A stretch of DNA of 64,000 nt from Corallincola holothuriorum (GCF_003336225.1 NZ_QPID01000004.1:1-64000); one strand, 5' to 3'. Numbered from the stretch's first letter, positions 35,923-45,839 are shown. The notes: generated by a model from the sequence alone, not told the origin. Translations and numbers: made by a program.

Positions 35923-37878
35923 TCAGTATGTCGCCGTGTTTTCATGTGGGTTCAGCAGTGGTACTGGCTGTCCCATCATATGCCGAAACACCACATTGTA
36001 TGACAGCACCGCTTGCACGTAGCCTCGAGTCTCTTTGAAAGGAATGGTCTCTATCCAAAGCGCTGCACTGAGTGCTGTAATGTCTGTGTTTCGCCAACGG
36101 TCAACGCGATGGGGGCCTGCATTGTAGGCGGCAACGGCATAGATTCGGTTGTTAGAAAAGCGTTCCAAAAGTTCTTTGTAATAGGCACTGCCAAGTTTGA
36201 TATTGGTTTCCACATCAAATAACTGACGTTTGCTGGGTTTCGCCCCTCCCAGTTTCTTCGACACCATCTTTGCTGTGCCTGGCATAAGCTGCATCAACCC
36301 TCTGGCACCAACCCGCGATTCAGCAAATGGGTAAAATGCGCTCTCTCGGCGAGCAATGGACATCAATTCACTCTTCTCTACGCCAGTTTTACTGGCATAG
36401 CGTTCAAAGGTATCGAGGTAGGGGGTGGGAAACCTAAGATCCAAAGAGTCCCAGGCAGCCGCTGTATTGGCTGCGGAGATGGCGAGGTTGTGCCATCCCT
36501 GTTTTGCTGCCATTAAACCGAGTTGTAACTGTTCACTCTCTTCAACGCCTTGGAGCAACAAACGCCACTCGCTGCTGGCCAGTTGGCGTTCATCATGATA
36601 CATGAGCTCCTCAACCCGTCGAAAACCGGCTAAGTTAACCAGCTGCGCTTGGCCGTGGCTCGCTTCAGGGACTTTATTGTTATTGAGCTTGTAGGGCTTT
36701 TGGCGCAGATCGGCGGCGAGAAAGCCGTAATAAGATCGGTGCTCTGCTAGCTGATCCAGAATAGGTATAGCAGCTTGCGCTAACCCAAGTTCCTGATAAC
36801 TGATGGCGCGCCAGAATCGCCAGCTATCATCTTGCTGTTTTTTCTTTGATAGGTAGGTGATGAGCTTTGATACGCTGTTCCAATCTTCATCTTTGAGGGC
36901 CCAGCGGATCCGTGTTTCTGTGATGACATCATTCTTTATATGGCTGAGTTGACTATCAAGCCATACTTTGTTGGCGGTAACTCTTTGAAAATTAGAACGT
37001 TGAGCTATTGTTTTTATTACCGCGGTCCGTTGCTGAGTTGAAAAGCGGTAGGTGAGTTGTGCTTTTTGCCAAAGCTTCAGTGCCGTTTCAGCATCTTCTC
37101 GCGCTAGTGCTTGTAAGCCATGGGACACAATATCTGCAGCGTAGGGTGATCCACTTGGCGGCAGTTCGTCTTGCAGTGCTGCGGGATCCCGATAAAGCTT
37201 GAGTAGTAGTTTCGCGGTCGGCGTTAGGGCAGGGCTGGCTTGCTTCGCTAGATAGCTCAGTAGGGATTTTTGCCGCGCATCAAATGACTTCAGCATGCGT
37301 GCCCAGATCAGCTCATCGGTCAATGGTTTCGCTTTTCGCCATGCGTTAAATAGAGGGTCACAAACATCAGGGCGAGATTTGCCATACACCCAGAGCTTTT
37401 CGGCGCCTTGCCAAGCGGTTTCGCTATGACCTTCAGCGAGCTGAGCACGGTAGTAATAGCATTTTAGCCGCGGATCATTGGGGGCGTCGGGGCTTACTGT
37501 CAGAAAGTCTGCCCAGCGCCGTTCAGCGCCGCTCTTAAAAAGGTATTTACCTTTCATGCGGATCGATAGCGGGGTTCCCTGACTTAAGTTTATAAACTCT
37601 AATGCCTGGTCACCACTAACATGGGAGAGGTTGGGTACTAAGCGGTAATAGTCGAGGTAGATGGCCAACGGGTAGTGATTTAGTTGTTTTCTTAAGCTTT
37701 CATATTGTGGCCAATCTTTTTGATTTATTGCTTGCAGTGCTTGTTGATACTGATTTCTCTGCGTTGCCAAGTGTCCGCCATCTTCAGCTCTGGTCGTCGA
37801 GCTGCATAACAGCGTCAACAGCAGTATTGAGACAAGCCCAATGGGTGCGAAGAATCGTGCTGCAGTAGGTCTGTTCAA
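35923..37878 (-). CDS. slt: soluble lytic murein transglycosylase
   Basis: About 651 residues if started at the TTG at 37878, giving a signal peptide (LNRPTAARFFAPIGLVSILL, cleavage after STTRA); E. coli Slt has 645. The long helical superhelix occupies most of the protein. The C-terminal catalytic domain has the Glu of ARRESAFYPFAESRVGARGLMQLMPGTA and AYNAGPHRVDRWR. It cleaves peptidoglycan glycan strands in the periplasm. The frame has no internal ATG between 38040 and the signal peptide, and starting further upstream would overlap the divergent moxR gene, so a non-ATG start is required. Confidence 0.88.
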   Translation of the reverse strand: MNRPTAARFFAPIGLVSILLLTLLCSSTTRAEDGGHLATQRNQYQQALQAINQKDWPQYESLRKQLNHYPLAIYLDYYRLVPNLSHVSGDQALEFINLSQGTPLSIRMKGKYLFKSGAERRWADFLTVSPDAPNDPRLKCYYYRAQLAEGHSETAWQGAEKLWVYGKSRPDVCDPLFNAWRKAKPLTDELIWARMLKSFDARQKSLLSYLAKQASPALTPTAKLLLKLYRDPAALQDELPPSGSPYAADIVSHGLQALAREDAETALKLWQKAQLTYRFSTQQRTAVIKTIAQRSNFQRVTANKVWLDSQLSHIKNDVITETRIRWALKDEDWNSVSKLITYLSKKKQQDDSWRFWRAISYQELGLAQAAIPILDQLAEHRSYYGFLAADLRQKPYKLNNNKVPEASHGQAQLVNLAGFRRVEELMYHDERQLASSEWRLLLQGVEESEQLQLGLMAAKQGWHNLAISAANTAAAWDSLDLRFPTPYLDTFERYASKTGVEKSELMSIARRESAFYPFAESRVGARGLMQLMPGTAKMVSKKLGGAKPSKRQLFDVETNIKLGSAYYKELLERFSNNRIYAVAAYNAGPHRVDRWRNTDITALSAALWIETIPFKETRGYVQAVLSYNVVFRHMMGQPVPLLNPHENTATY

Positions 37879-37974
37879 GGAATTTGTAACATCCTCTTGC
37901 TTAACACTTTCTTTAGCTAATCCAGCGCGTACACTGAAACGTATAAGAGAAAAGTCATCGTAGGAAGTGTCGTT

Positions 37975-38904
37975 ATGCAGCAACAGGTCCAGCAGGTTCT
38001 GAAGGCGCTTGATCAAGTAGTGCTCGGAAAGTCTCATCAAATTCGTCTCGCCGTCTCTTGTTTACTGGCCGGAGGGCATCTCCTGATCGAAGATCTCCCC
38101 GGCATGGGGAAAACAACACTTAGCCATGCATTAGCTAATGTGCTCAGTTTAGGCTATCGGCGCGTACAGTTCACAAGTGATATGTTGCCTGCCGATCTGA
38201 TCGGTATCTCAATTTTTAACAAATCATCCCAAAGCTTTGACTTTCATAAGGGGCCTTTGTTCAGTCAATTGTTGCTGGCAGACGAGATTAATCGTGCCAG
38301 TCCTAAAACCCAAAGTGCATTATTAGAGGCGATGGCGGAACGTCAGATAAGTATTGAGGGCACCACATATCAGTTGCCTGCGCCTTTTTTTGTTATTGCG
38401 ACACAAAATCCTGTGGATCAGTCTGGCACATTTCCTTTGCCTGAATCTCAGCTAGATCGTTTCATGATGAGGATCTCTTTGGGTTATCCCGATGCCAAGG
38501 CAGAGAAACGGATGTTGCTCGAACAGGGAGAACAAGCGCAGGTGATTGCAAGCCTTCAGGCGTTGATGTCGGTAGAGGATTTGGTGCGCATGCAACTAGC
38601 GGTGCAGCAGGTGCATGTGTCAGATCCATTACTCGATTATTTGCTTGCGCTGGTAAATGAAACTCGTGCGGACAAACGTTACCCAAATCCGCTCTCCCCC
38701 CGAGGCACCAAAATGTTGCTTTCTGCAGCCAGAGCCTGGGCTTATATTGACGGTCGAGATCATGTGTTACCTGAAGACTTACAAGCAATACTGCCGTCGG
38801 TGGCTGAGCATCGCCTTCGCAGTAGTTTGGAGGTGAGTGCGATGGATAGTTATGGTTTAAGTGAACGCTTGCTTAGTCAAATTGACCCAGATAGAGCAGC
38901 TTAG
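37975..38904 (+). CDS. MoxR-family AAA+ ATPase
   Basis: 309 residues. Walker A in EDLPGMGKTTLSHALA, Walker B and sensor in LLADEINRASPKTQSALLEAMAERQ, and FFVIATQNPVDQSGTFPLPESQLDRF are MoxR hallmarks. MoxR proteins act as chaperone-like ATPases for partner proteins encoded downstream. Here it leads an operon with a DUF58 protein (16 bases on) and a TgpA-type transglutaminase (overlapping), a widely conserved trio. Confidence 0.92.
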   Translation: MQQQVQQVLKALDQVVLGKSHQIRLAVSCLLAGGHLLIEDLPGMGKTTLSHALANVLSLGYRRVQFTSDMLPADLIGISIFNKSSQSFDFHKGPLFSQLLLADEINRASPKTQSALLEAMAERQISIEGTTYQLPAPFFVIATQNPVDQSGTFPLPESQLDRFMMRISLGYPDAKAEKRMLLEQGEQAQVIASLQALMSVEDLVRMQLAVQQVHVSDPLLDYLLALVNETRADKRYPNPLSPRGTKMLLSAARAWAYIDGRDHVLPEDLQAILPSVAEHRLRSSLEVSAMDSYGLSERLLSQIDPDRAA

Positions 38905-38919
38905 AGGCGGTATTTCTTT

Positions 38920-39885
38920 ATGTTGAAACGTTGGGTCTCTTCTCTTTTTGACGCTTGGTTAGTTCGCCGTATTCCAGCCAGTGAAGAGATTGCGCTAAGT
39001 CAACGTAACATCTTTATCTTTCCTAGTAATTTCGGCTGGGCCTATCTCTTGACCACACTGGCTGTGTACTTGCTGGGGACGAATTACTCAAATAATTTGG
39101 CCTTGTTTCTTGCTTTCTTTCTGGTGAGTATTTTTGTTGGCAGTATCTGGCATAGCTTTCGTAATCTTTCCGGGTTGCATCTATCCAGTGAGTCAGCTTC
39201 CGAAGGTTATGTTGGAGATTATGGAAGTTTCTATGTCCGAGCTAAAGCGTCTCAACCCCATATCCAGATCGCACTCAAGTTCGGCACGGAAACAGCGAGT
39301 TACGTAACACTGACCGAACCTGAGGTTGCTCGCGTAACTGTCGTAAAGAGGCTGACAAGAAGGGGGCGATTCAAGCCGGGACGCCTAACGCTAGAGAGTT
39401 ACTACCCTTTAGGCTTGTTTCGCACTTGGACACACCTTGATCTTGGCCAAACCACATTGGCTTATCCAAAGCCAATTGGTTGCCAACTGCCCCTGAGAGG
39501 CAGCCAATCAGGGCTAAATCAGGATGAGGGCGAAACAGCAACAGCCAAGGGCAATGAAGAATTTGAATCTTTGCGTAGCTATCAGGCTGGAGAGTCGTTA
39601 CGCCAAGTGGCTTGGAAGCAATATGCCCAGGGGCGCGGCATGATGACCAAGCAGTTTGAGCAACCAGAACAGGAAACCTGTTGGTTAGTATTGATGCATA
39701 CGCCAGGGCGGGATATTGAAGAGCGTCTCTCTAAACTTTGCTACCGGGTGCAGGAGCTTAGCCGTCAAGGGGGCCTCTACGGATTAGATTTAGGCACAGA
39801 GCGTATAACGCCTTCCTTGGGGGAGAAACATCGTCAAACGTGCCTCAAGGCGCTTGCGCTTTTTGGCACAGGAGGAGAAGCATGA
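38920..39885 (+). CDS. DUF58-domain protein
   Basis: 321 residues. Two adjacent membrane segments near residues 35-80 (YLLTTLAVYLLGTNYSNNLA and following) precede a beta-rich region (RGRFKPGRLTLESYYPLGLFRTW). The DUF58 motif EEFESLRSYQAGESLRQVAWKQYA follows at about residues 207-230. These proteins accompany MoxR ATPases; the exact function is unknown. Its stop overlaps the next start (ATGA), so translation is coupled to the transglutaminase. Confidence 0.88.
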   Translation: MLKRWVSSLFDAWLVRRIPASEEIALSQRNIFIFPSNFGWAYLLTTLAVYLLGTNYSNNLALFLAFFLVSIFVGSIWHSFRNLSGLHLSSESASEGYVGDYGSFYVRAKASQPHIQIALKFGTETASYVTLTEPEVARVTVVKRLTRRGRFKPGRLTLESYYPLGLFRTWTHLDLGQTTLAYPKPIGCQLPLRGSQSGLNQDEGETATAKGNEEFESLRSYQAGESLRQVAWKQYAQGRGMMTKQFEQPEQETCWLVLMHTPGRDIEERLSKLCYRVQELSRQGGLYGLDLGTERITPSLGEKHRQTCLKALALFGTGGEA

Positions 39886-41876
39886 CAGCGGTGGTACCTT
39901 CGCAAGTGGATAGCCGGCGCTTGTTTTTCTGCCTGATGTTGGTTCACTGGGCGGTAATCTTGCCTATTTATGATCAGATTTATCCTCTTTTTTATCTCAT
40001 CAGCCTATTTGCTATTGGTTGGCGAGCCGGCAGCCTGTGGCTAGGGTGGCGATTACCTAGCAAGTTTGTGGTGACCACTCTCAGCCTTGGGGGCGCAGTG
40101 GCATTGGTGTTGTTGGCTAGGCAGCTGGGTTTGCTAGCGACCATGATCAATTTGTTGCTGTTTGCTTACGCGCTTAAATTTATTGAGCTAAAGGGATTGC
40201 GGGATCTATACACCCTTGTGTTGATTGGTATCTTTTTGGTTGGCGTCAGCTTTATTTTTCAGCAAGGTATGGGGATGGCTGCCTACCTGTTAGTGGTGAC
40301 CCTGCTGAGTTTCTATTGTATGCATCTTTGTCAGTTGCCTGTGGTGCTTCAGGGCTACTCCTACTCCGCGAGTTTTCGACAGCTGTTGGCGGCACTGCCT
40401 TTGGCACTGATCCTCTTCCTTATTCTGCCGCGGCTAGGGCCATTGTGGAAAATGCCTGATGCGAAGAAGTCCGTCACTGGCCTAAGCGAGGAGGTCAGCC
40501 CTGGGGATATCGCTGAGCTGGGGCGTTCCAGTAAACTGGCATTTCGGGTGACTTTTGATGGCGGTGCAGGGGTTAGTAGGGATCAATTCTATTGGCGCGC
40601 CATGGTCCACGAGCAATTTACCGGACGCAGTTGGCGTTTAGATCCGACGGTGAAGACCTGGAAGAGGGATGTTCTGCGTGGCGCTGCTCGCCCAGAGTTT
40701 TATCCGGCTAAAGGCAGTAGCGTTTACTATACCATCATTGCAGAGCCGACTTTTCGCAATTGGTTGTATGGCCTGGATAACCCAAGAAGCGAAGACCGAA
40801 GCGTATTGAATGCGCCTGGCAACATTTTATACGCTAGACGAATTGTATCGAAAACCAAGCAGTATGCTGTTGCAAGCGTTATTAATGGCCAACAGAGTGA
40901 ACTGTTGACTGATGAGCGACGCCAGCGCAATCTCGACCTACCTACCCGTGGCAACCCTGAAGCTAGGTTGTGGGCAGAGGAATTGGCGGCTGGTTATGAT
41001 ACTGCGGAGGAGATCAGTGATGTGATCCTGCAACGTTTTCGTCAGCAAGCATATTTCTACACCCTGCGTCCGCCGTTATTAGGTGATGATCCTATTGATC
41101 AATTTTTGTTTTCAACCCAAGCCGGATTTTGTGAGCATTACGCCAGCGCTTATGCCTTTGTAATGCGGGCCGCTGGCGTGCCTGCTCGGGTCGTGACGGG
41201 CTATCTGGGTGGCGAGTATAACCCTGGCGCAGATTATTACTCCATCTACCAATTCGATGCGCATGCTTGGGTTGAGATCTGGATCGATGGTGAGGGATGG
41301 CGACGGGTTGACCCTACTGCCGCCGTTGCGCCTGAGCGGGTGTTAGGCTCTCTAGAGGATGCTTTGGCAACGCCCGATGAGTTTGTCAGTGGTGATCCAT
41401 TTAGTTTGGTACGTTATCGCAATATTGGCTGGATAACAGAGATGCGTCATTTGATGGCGCTGGTGGACTACCGTTGGACTGTTTGGGTGCTCAATTACAG
41501 TAATGAACAGCAATTATCGCTATTGCGTCATCTGTTTGGTCAGTTGTCCCATTGGAAGATGGTATTTATTGGCTTGGGTAGTTTGCTTGCAGGAGCGGGA
41601 TTGCTATTTGTTTTTGGCAAGATCAACTGGCAAAGGCCACGCTCACCAATGCAACGCTTTTGTCGGAAAGTACAGCGACGCTTGCTAGCCAAAGGTATTG
41701 CTAAAGATGACGGAGAGAGCTTTGCCAGCTATTTAGCCAGAGCTGCAGACCTGTTGCAGCAAGAAGAGTATCGACAGATCGCTGTTCACTATCGGGCGCT
41801 ACGCTATCAAGCAATAGATGAAAGCAATCAACTTAGCCATTGGCAGTCCATGAAAAAAATATGGCGTAAGCTATGA
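39882..41876 (+). CDS. TgpA-like membrane transglutaminase
   Basis: 664 residues from the ATG at 39882, preceded by GGAGGAGAAG. About six N-terminal membrane segments (residues 10-190) are followed by a periplasmic region with the transglutaminase core. The catalytic Cys is in QAGFCEHYASAYAFVMRAAGVPARVVTGYLGG, the His in DAHAWVEIW and the Asp in RRVDPTAAV. A further membrane segment lies near residue 565, with a C-terminal cytoplasmic tail. TgpA of Pseudomonas is an essential-type periplasmic transglutaminase; its substrate is not established. Last gene of the moxR operon, 36 bases before the next gene. Confidence 0.9.
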   Translation: MTAVVPSQVDSRRLFFCLMLVHWAVILPIYDQIYPLFYLISLFAIGWRAGSLWLGWRLPSKFVVTTLSLGGAVALVLLARQLGLLATMINLLLFAYALKFIELKGLRDLYTLVLIGIFLVGVSFIFQQGMGMAAYLLVVTLLSFYCMHLCQLPVVLQGYSYSASFRQLLAALPLALILFLILPRLGPLWKMPDAKKSVTGLSEEVSPGDIAELGRSSKLAFRVTFDGGAGVSRDQFYWRAMVHEQFTGRSWRLDPTVKTWKRDVLRGAARPEFYPAKGSSVYYTIIAEPTFRNWLYGLDNPRSEDRSVLNAPGNILYARRIVSKTKQYAVASVINGQQSELLTDERRQRNLDLPTRGNPEARLWAEELAAGYDTAEEISDVILQRFRQQAYFYTLRPPLLGDDPIDQFLFSTQAGFCEHYASAYAFVMRAAGVPARVVTGYLGGEYNPGADYYSIYQFDAHAWVEIWIDGEGWRRVDPTAAVAPERVLGSLEDALATPDEFVSGDPFSLVRYRNIGWITEMRHLMALVDYRWTVWVLNYSNEQQLSLLRHLFGQLSHWKMVFIGLGSLLAGAGLLFVFGKINWQRPRSPMQRFCRKVQRRLLAKGIAKDDGESFASYLARAADLLQQEEYRQIAVHYRALRYQAIDESNQLSHWQSMKKIWRKL

Positions 41877-41912
41877 TTTAATTAATTTTTAATTGCATTT
41901 GGGAGTGCGAGC

Positions 41913-43196
41913 GTGAGTAAACCTTATGGTTTGACGAACAGCTTGATTATTGGCTTTGGGTTGCTCACCTCTATGCTGTTGCAAGCGAATGAAGCGCCAA
42001 GAGTGCTGCGTTTCATCAGTGACAGCGGCGTAACCTGCATGGGGCGAGTGGTTGTCACCTTTGAGGGGGCGCCGAGCGAGGTCGAAAACTTGGGAGGGTC
42101 TGATCCATCGTTTTGTGGTGAGGTCACAGATGATGAGCAATTAGCACAGCTCCTGAGAGCTTTTAAGCACGTCCGTACTACTCCTGTGCTGTCATCAGCT
42201 ATCGAAAAGGTAGATAGCTCGCAGCTTGCAGAGCGTATTTTGTCTCCGGTTCAGATAAGTGAAAAATCGCTGCGTGACCAGCAACGATTTATTGTTGCCG
42301 CGGGCCTTAATTATGCAGATCATCGCTCCGAAACTGGATTTAGCAGCTCAGCCTCTGAGGACGACCTTCTGCTCTTTGCTAAACGCACAGCACCAACGGG
42401 GGCCTATCAGGATGTGCCTATTGGCTATCGCTTGGGAACGACAGAAAAAGTTGCCTTGCTTGATTACGAAGTGGAGTTAGCGCTCGTCCTGTTACAAGAA
42501 ATCGATCTCAATAATTTGCCTGATGAATTTGTTTTCTCCCATAACATCGCCTTTATGGTCGCAAATGAATTATCTGATCGCGAGCCCATTATTATTGCAC
42601 CAGATACTGGCTATGTGCAGGGCAAGTCTCACCCCGGTTACCTGCCCTTGGGGCCATGGATGATCCATGGTAGTGATATAGAGCCGAGCTGGCGCCAGGG
42701 GGGGCGCCACAGTTTGACTCTGAGTCTGCTGGTGCAAGATGAAGGCGGCTTTATTATCCGTACACAGCAACAGGGGCTCAGCTCGCAAATGCTTTTTAAT
42801 GGCTACCGTATCTTGCAGATACTTGCAGACAGATATCAGCGGCAATCTCTAACCTGTATGCGTGACCGCTATGGTGTTCCTGCGGCATTGCACCTAGCTG
42901 ATGGCAAGTTGCCGGCAGGCAGTCTCATATTGACAGGAACGCCCGGTGGGACTGCGATTAAGGCGCCGTCACTGGCAGATAAGCTAGGTTTATTTATTGA
43001 TGCCGGGTTAAGTTTGAATGGTGCCCGAGCGTTGTTTTTGCAAAGGCAGATGGAAGCGGCTGATCATCTTGGTTACTTGCAAGTTGGAGACTTGGTCTAT
43101 ACAGCGATAGGTCGACTAGGTCGCCAGCGGTGGCAAGTCGTTGATGGAGCAGGGCAACCGCCAATAGATAGTTGGCCAAGCTCATCTTGTGATTAA
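41913..43196 (+). CDS. fumarylacetoacetate-hydrolase-family protein with N-terminal signal
   Basis: 427 residues from a GTG with GGGAG upstream. The first 26 residues (SLIIGFGLLTSMLLQANEA) look like a signal peptide. Residues about 110-427 follow the FAH catalytic fold: FIVAAGLNYADHRSE, metal-ligand glutamates in LLDYEVELALVL, FMVANELSDRE, QGKSHPGYLPLGPWM and GSLILTGTPGGTAIKAP. FAH-family enzymes act on diketo acids in the cytosol, so an exported member is unusual. It trails the moxR operon by 36 bases on the same strand and may be cotranscribed. Substrate unknown. Confidence 0.75.
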   Translation: MSKPYGLTNSLIIGFGLLTSMLLQANEAPRVLRFISDSGVTCMGRVVVTFEGAPSEVENLGGSDPSFCGEVTDDEQLAQLLRAFKHVRTTPVLSSAIEKVDSSQLAERILSPVQISEKSLRDQQRFIVAAGLNYADHRSETGFSSSASEDDLLLFAKRTAPTGAYQDVPIGYRLGTTEKVALLDYEVELALVLLQEIDLNNLPDEFVFSHNIAFMVANELSDREPIIIAPDTGYVQGKSHPGYLPLGPWMIHGSDIEPSWRQGGRHSLTLSLLVQDEGGFIIRTQQQGLSSQMLFNGYRILQILADRYQRQSLTCMRDRYGVPAALHLADGKLPAGSLILTGTPGGTAIKAPSLADKLGLFIDAGLSLNGARALFLQRQMEAADHLGYLQVGDLVYTAIGRLGRQRWQVVDGAGQPPIDSWPSSSCD

Positions 43197-43231
43197 CGCT
43201 GATAACGGCTGTGAGATAGGGACAGTATGAG

Positions 43232-43267
43232 AATGAACAACGGCGACCTCAGTCGCCGTTGTTCATT
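43232..43267. terminator. hairpin between convergent FAH-like gene and mltD
   Basis: AATGAACAACGGCGAC-ctca-GTCGCCGTTGTTCATT is a perfect 16-base stem. It lacks a pure T tract but sits exactly between two convergent stop codons. Confidence 0.7.
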
Positions 43268-43273
43268 TGCCAG

Positions 43274-44935
43274 TTAAGAACTGATCTGCGTGACATCCAC
43301 ATACAGGCGTAACATCTGACCTGGTTGCAGATATTTATTTTTATCCAATTGATTCCACTGCATAAGATCGCTTATCGATACTTTAAATTTTGAGGCGATG
43401 CGGGCGAGTGAATCGCCGGAACGGACTTTGTAGGCGATCTTCCTGGTGGTGGCGTTGCCGTTACCTGTGGTTGCCGGCTTGCCTTTCTTCCAGATCACCA
43501 ATTTTTGATTCAAACGTAAGGTATCGGTCGGCGCCATACCATTCCATTTAGCCAGTTGCCTGACATTTACCTTATGGCGTTTAGCTATCTCCCATAAGCT
43601 GTCGCCGCTTTTGACCTTATAGTTGATGCGCTGTGATGCCCGAGGTTTGGTTTGTGTTTTTGCTAACCGTTGGTCAGCACTGAAACCGTAGGAAGATAGC
43701 TCTGAAGCAGCAACAGGGATAAGTAGGTGTTCACCGACCCGTATGGTGGTACCTTTGAGCTTATTGACATCCCTAATAACGCCCGTGCTTGTGTGATATT
43801 GCTTTGCCAGTTTGTTCAGACTGTCACCAGACTTAACCCGGTGGCGCACCCAGTTAAGGCGCTCAGTTCGTTCAAGGGATGCGAGTTTTGTCCTGAACTG
43901 TTCTGCTTTTTCAACAGGTATGAGTAACGCATGGGGGCCATCGGGTGAGGTGGCCCAGCGATTAAATGCCGGATTTAGCTTATGCAGTTGGTCGACAGAT
44001 AATCCGGCAAGATCGGCGGCTAACGCTAGATCGATTTGCGATCCAGTCTCGATTTCTACCACCTTGGGTTGATTGCTGATGGTCATCCAACTCATGCCAT
44101 ATTCGTCCCTACGTTTCAGCAGATCGCCTAAAGCGAGTAGCTTAGGCACATAGGCGCGGGTTTCTTTTGGCAGTGAAAGAGACCAAAAATCGGTAGGTTT
44201 TCCGAGTCGCTTATTCTTTTTTATTGCGCTTCTTACCCGACCTTCGCCGGAATTATAAGCGGCGAGCGCATGCAGCCAGTCACCCTTGAAATAACGATTT
44301 AGATACTCAAGGTAATCGAGCGCCGCATCCGTTGACGCGCTGATATCGCGACGGCCGTCGTACCACCAGTTTTGGTCTAAGCCAAAGCGTTTACCCGTAC
44401 CAGGAATAAACTGCCAGATACCGCTTGCTCGTCCATGGGAATAGGCGAAAGGATCAAATGCACTTTCGACAATAGGCAACAGCGCAAGCTCCAAAGGCAG
44501 GCCCCGTTGTTCGATCTTTTCAACAATCAGAAAAAGATAGGGATCTGCACGTTTTGCTACGCGATCCATATAGGAGGGGTGTTTCTTATACCAATTACGC
44601 TGACTGGTGACTCGTTTGTTGTCTGGCACCTCGATATGTAACTGGTCGGCAATGCGTAGCCAGAGATCATCATAGGTTGGTGGCAATGGCTCTTCGCTCA
44701 CCGGTGTCGTGCTCAGCTCTTGTTCCTCTGGCATCTCGACAGCAGGAGGATCCGCTGGGATAACTTCTTCATCGACAGCGACTTCCGTTACGGCTGTGAC
44801 AGGCGCAATAACATCAGTTTGGACTTGGTTGTTGTCATTCGTGTCTGCAACTTGTGCAGTTGTGGTTGGCGTGCTCTGGCATCCAGCCAATAGAAGCGCT
44901 AACAGGGAAAAACTCGCGGAATACGGCAGCTTCAT
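43274..44935 (-). CDS. mltD: membrane-bound lytic murein transglycosylase D with three LysM domains
   Basis: 553 residues. A lipobox LLLAGC at about residues 15-20 marks an outer-membrane lipoprotein. After a Thr/Val/Glu-rich linker comes the Slt-type domain with the catalytic Glu in LPIVESAFDPFAYSHGRASGIWQFIPGTG and AYNSGEGRVRSAI. Three LysM repeats follow, each opening with VKSGDSL, VKSGDSLW or VRSGDSLA at about residues 367, 439 and 505. It trims peptidoglycan. E. coli MltD has fewer LysM units. It lies beside gloB as in E. coli. Confidence 0.94.
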   Translation of the reverse strand: MKLPYSASFSLLALLLAGCQSTPTTTAQVADTNDNNQVQTDVIAPVTAVTEVAVDEEVIPADPPAVEMPEEQELSTTPVSEEPLPPTYDDLWLRIADQLHIEVPDNKRVTSQRNWYKKHPSYMDRVAKRADPYLFLIVEKIEQRGLPLELALLPIVESAFDPFAYSHGRASGIWQFIPGTGKRFGLDQNWWYDGRRDISASTDAALDYLEYLNRYFKGDWLHALAAYNSGEGRVRSAIKKNKRLGKPTDFWSLSLPKETRAYVPKLLALGDLLKRRDEYGMSWMTISNQPKVVEIETGSQIDLALAADLAGLSVDQLHKLNPAFNRWATSPDGPHALLIPVEKAEQFRTKLASLERTERLNWVRHRVKSGDSLNKLAKQYHTSTGVIRDVNKLKGTTIRVGEHLLIPVAASELSSYGFSADQRLAKTQTKPRASQRINYKVKSGDSLWEIAKRHKVNVRQLAKWNGMAPTDTLRLNQKLVIWKKGKPATTGNGNATTRKIAYKVRSGDSLARIASKFKVSISDLMQWNQLDKNKYLQPGQMLRLYVDVTQISS

Positions 44936-45002
44936 GGTGACCTCACATACTTCAGTGGCGGCACATGGTAAGGAGCATCGAAGAACGGATCAAGCTAATT
45001 GG

Positions 45003-45770
45003 TTAAAATTTGTCCTTCCAAGATCTCAAACCAGCAAAAACCGCGCTTGGGGCCTTAACGGACTTTTCAAGATAGCCGCTGACAGCGGAGATAACTGTGA
45101 TCTGGTCAACACGAAGGAAGGGGTTAATCTGTTTTTCTTGCTCTATTGTGCTGGGGATCGAGGGCTTATCTTGTTGTCGCAGGGCGCTAACAGCGGTTTG
45201 GTAGCTTTGCAGTGCGAGGTTGTCTGGTTCAACAGCCATTGCAAAGGCGAGGTTGGCCTGCGTATATTCATGGGCACAGTACACTTCCGTTGCGTCCGGT
45301 AGCGAAGCGAGCCGTTGCAGTGACTGGTGCATTTGGTCAGCTGTGCCTTCGAATAGGCGTCCACAGCCACCACTGAACAGAGTATCTCCGCAGAAAAGGC
45401 TGTTTTCTCCGTAATAGGCTATATGTCCTAATGTATGTCCAGGTACTGCCAGTACTTTAAGCTTCAACCCTGTATCTGCAACATCGATGATTTCGCCGTG
45501 GCTAAGTTGAATATCACTATGTTCAACAGCTTCCGCTTTGGGCCCATAGACTTTGATCTCAGGGTAGGTTTGGCGCAACTTGGCTACGCCACCGACATGA
45601 TCGCTGTGGTGATGAGTGAGTAAAACAGCTTTTAGTTTAATTTGTTGCGAAGTTAAGAAAGCGATTACCGGCGCGGCGTCTCCAGGGTCAACGACAATAC
45701 CGCCGTTAAGCGTGTGTAATAGCCAGATATAGTTGTCGCTAAACGCCTTAATCGGTGATACTTGTAGCAT
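45003..45770 (-). CDS. gloB: hydroxyacylglutathione hydrolase (glyoxalase II)
   Basis: 255 residues from the ATG at 45770. Metallo-beta-lactamase fold: the dinuclear metal site LLTHHHSDHVGGV, then VPGHTLGHIAYY, LFCGDTLFSGGCGRLFEGT and YCAHEYTQANLAFA, with the family C-terminal PFLRVDQ. It hydrolyses lactoylglutathione to lactate in methylglyoxal detoxification. It shares a short divergent region with the following methyltransferase, as in E. coli (gloB/yafS). Confidence 0.95.
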   Translation of the reverse strand: MLQVSPIKAFSDNYIWLLHTLNGGIVVDPGDAAPVIAFLTSQQIKLKAVLLTHHHSDHVGGVAKLRQTYPEIKVYGPKAEAVEHSDIQLSHGEIIDVADTGLKLKVLAVPGHTLGHIAYYGENSLFCGDTLFSGGCGRLFEGTADQMHQSLQRLASLPDATEVYCAHEYTQANLAFAMAVEPDNLALQSYQTAVSALRQQDKPSIPSTIEQEKQINPFLRVDQITVISAVSGYLEKSVKAPSAVFAGLRSWKDKF

Positions 45771-45839
45771 GTGAGACCTTGTAATAGTGGCAATCACTTA
45801 ACTATTGATTATGCATTAAGGCTGATTGAATTGCAGCGT

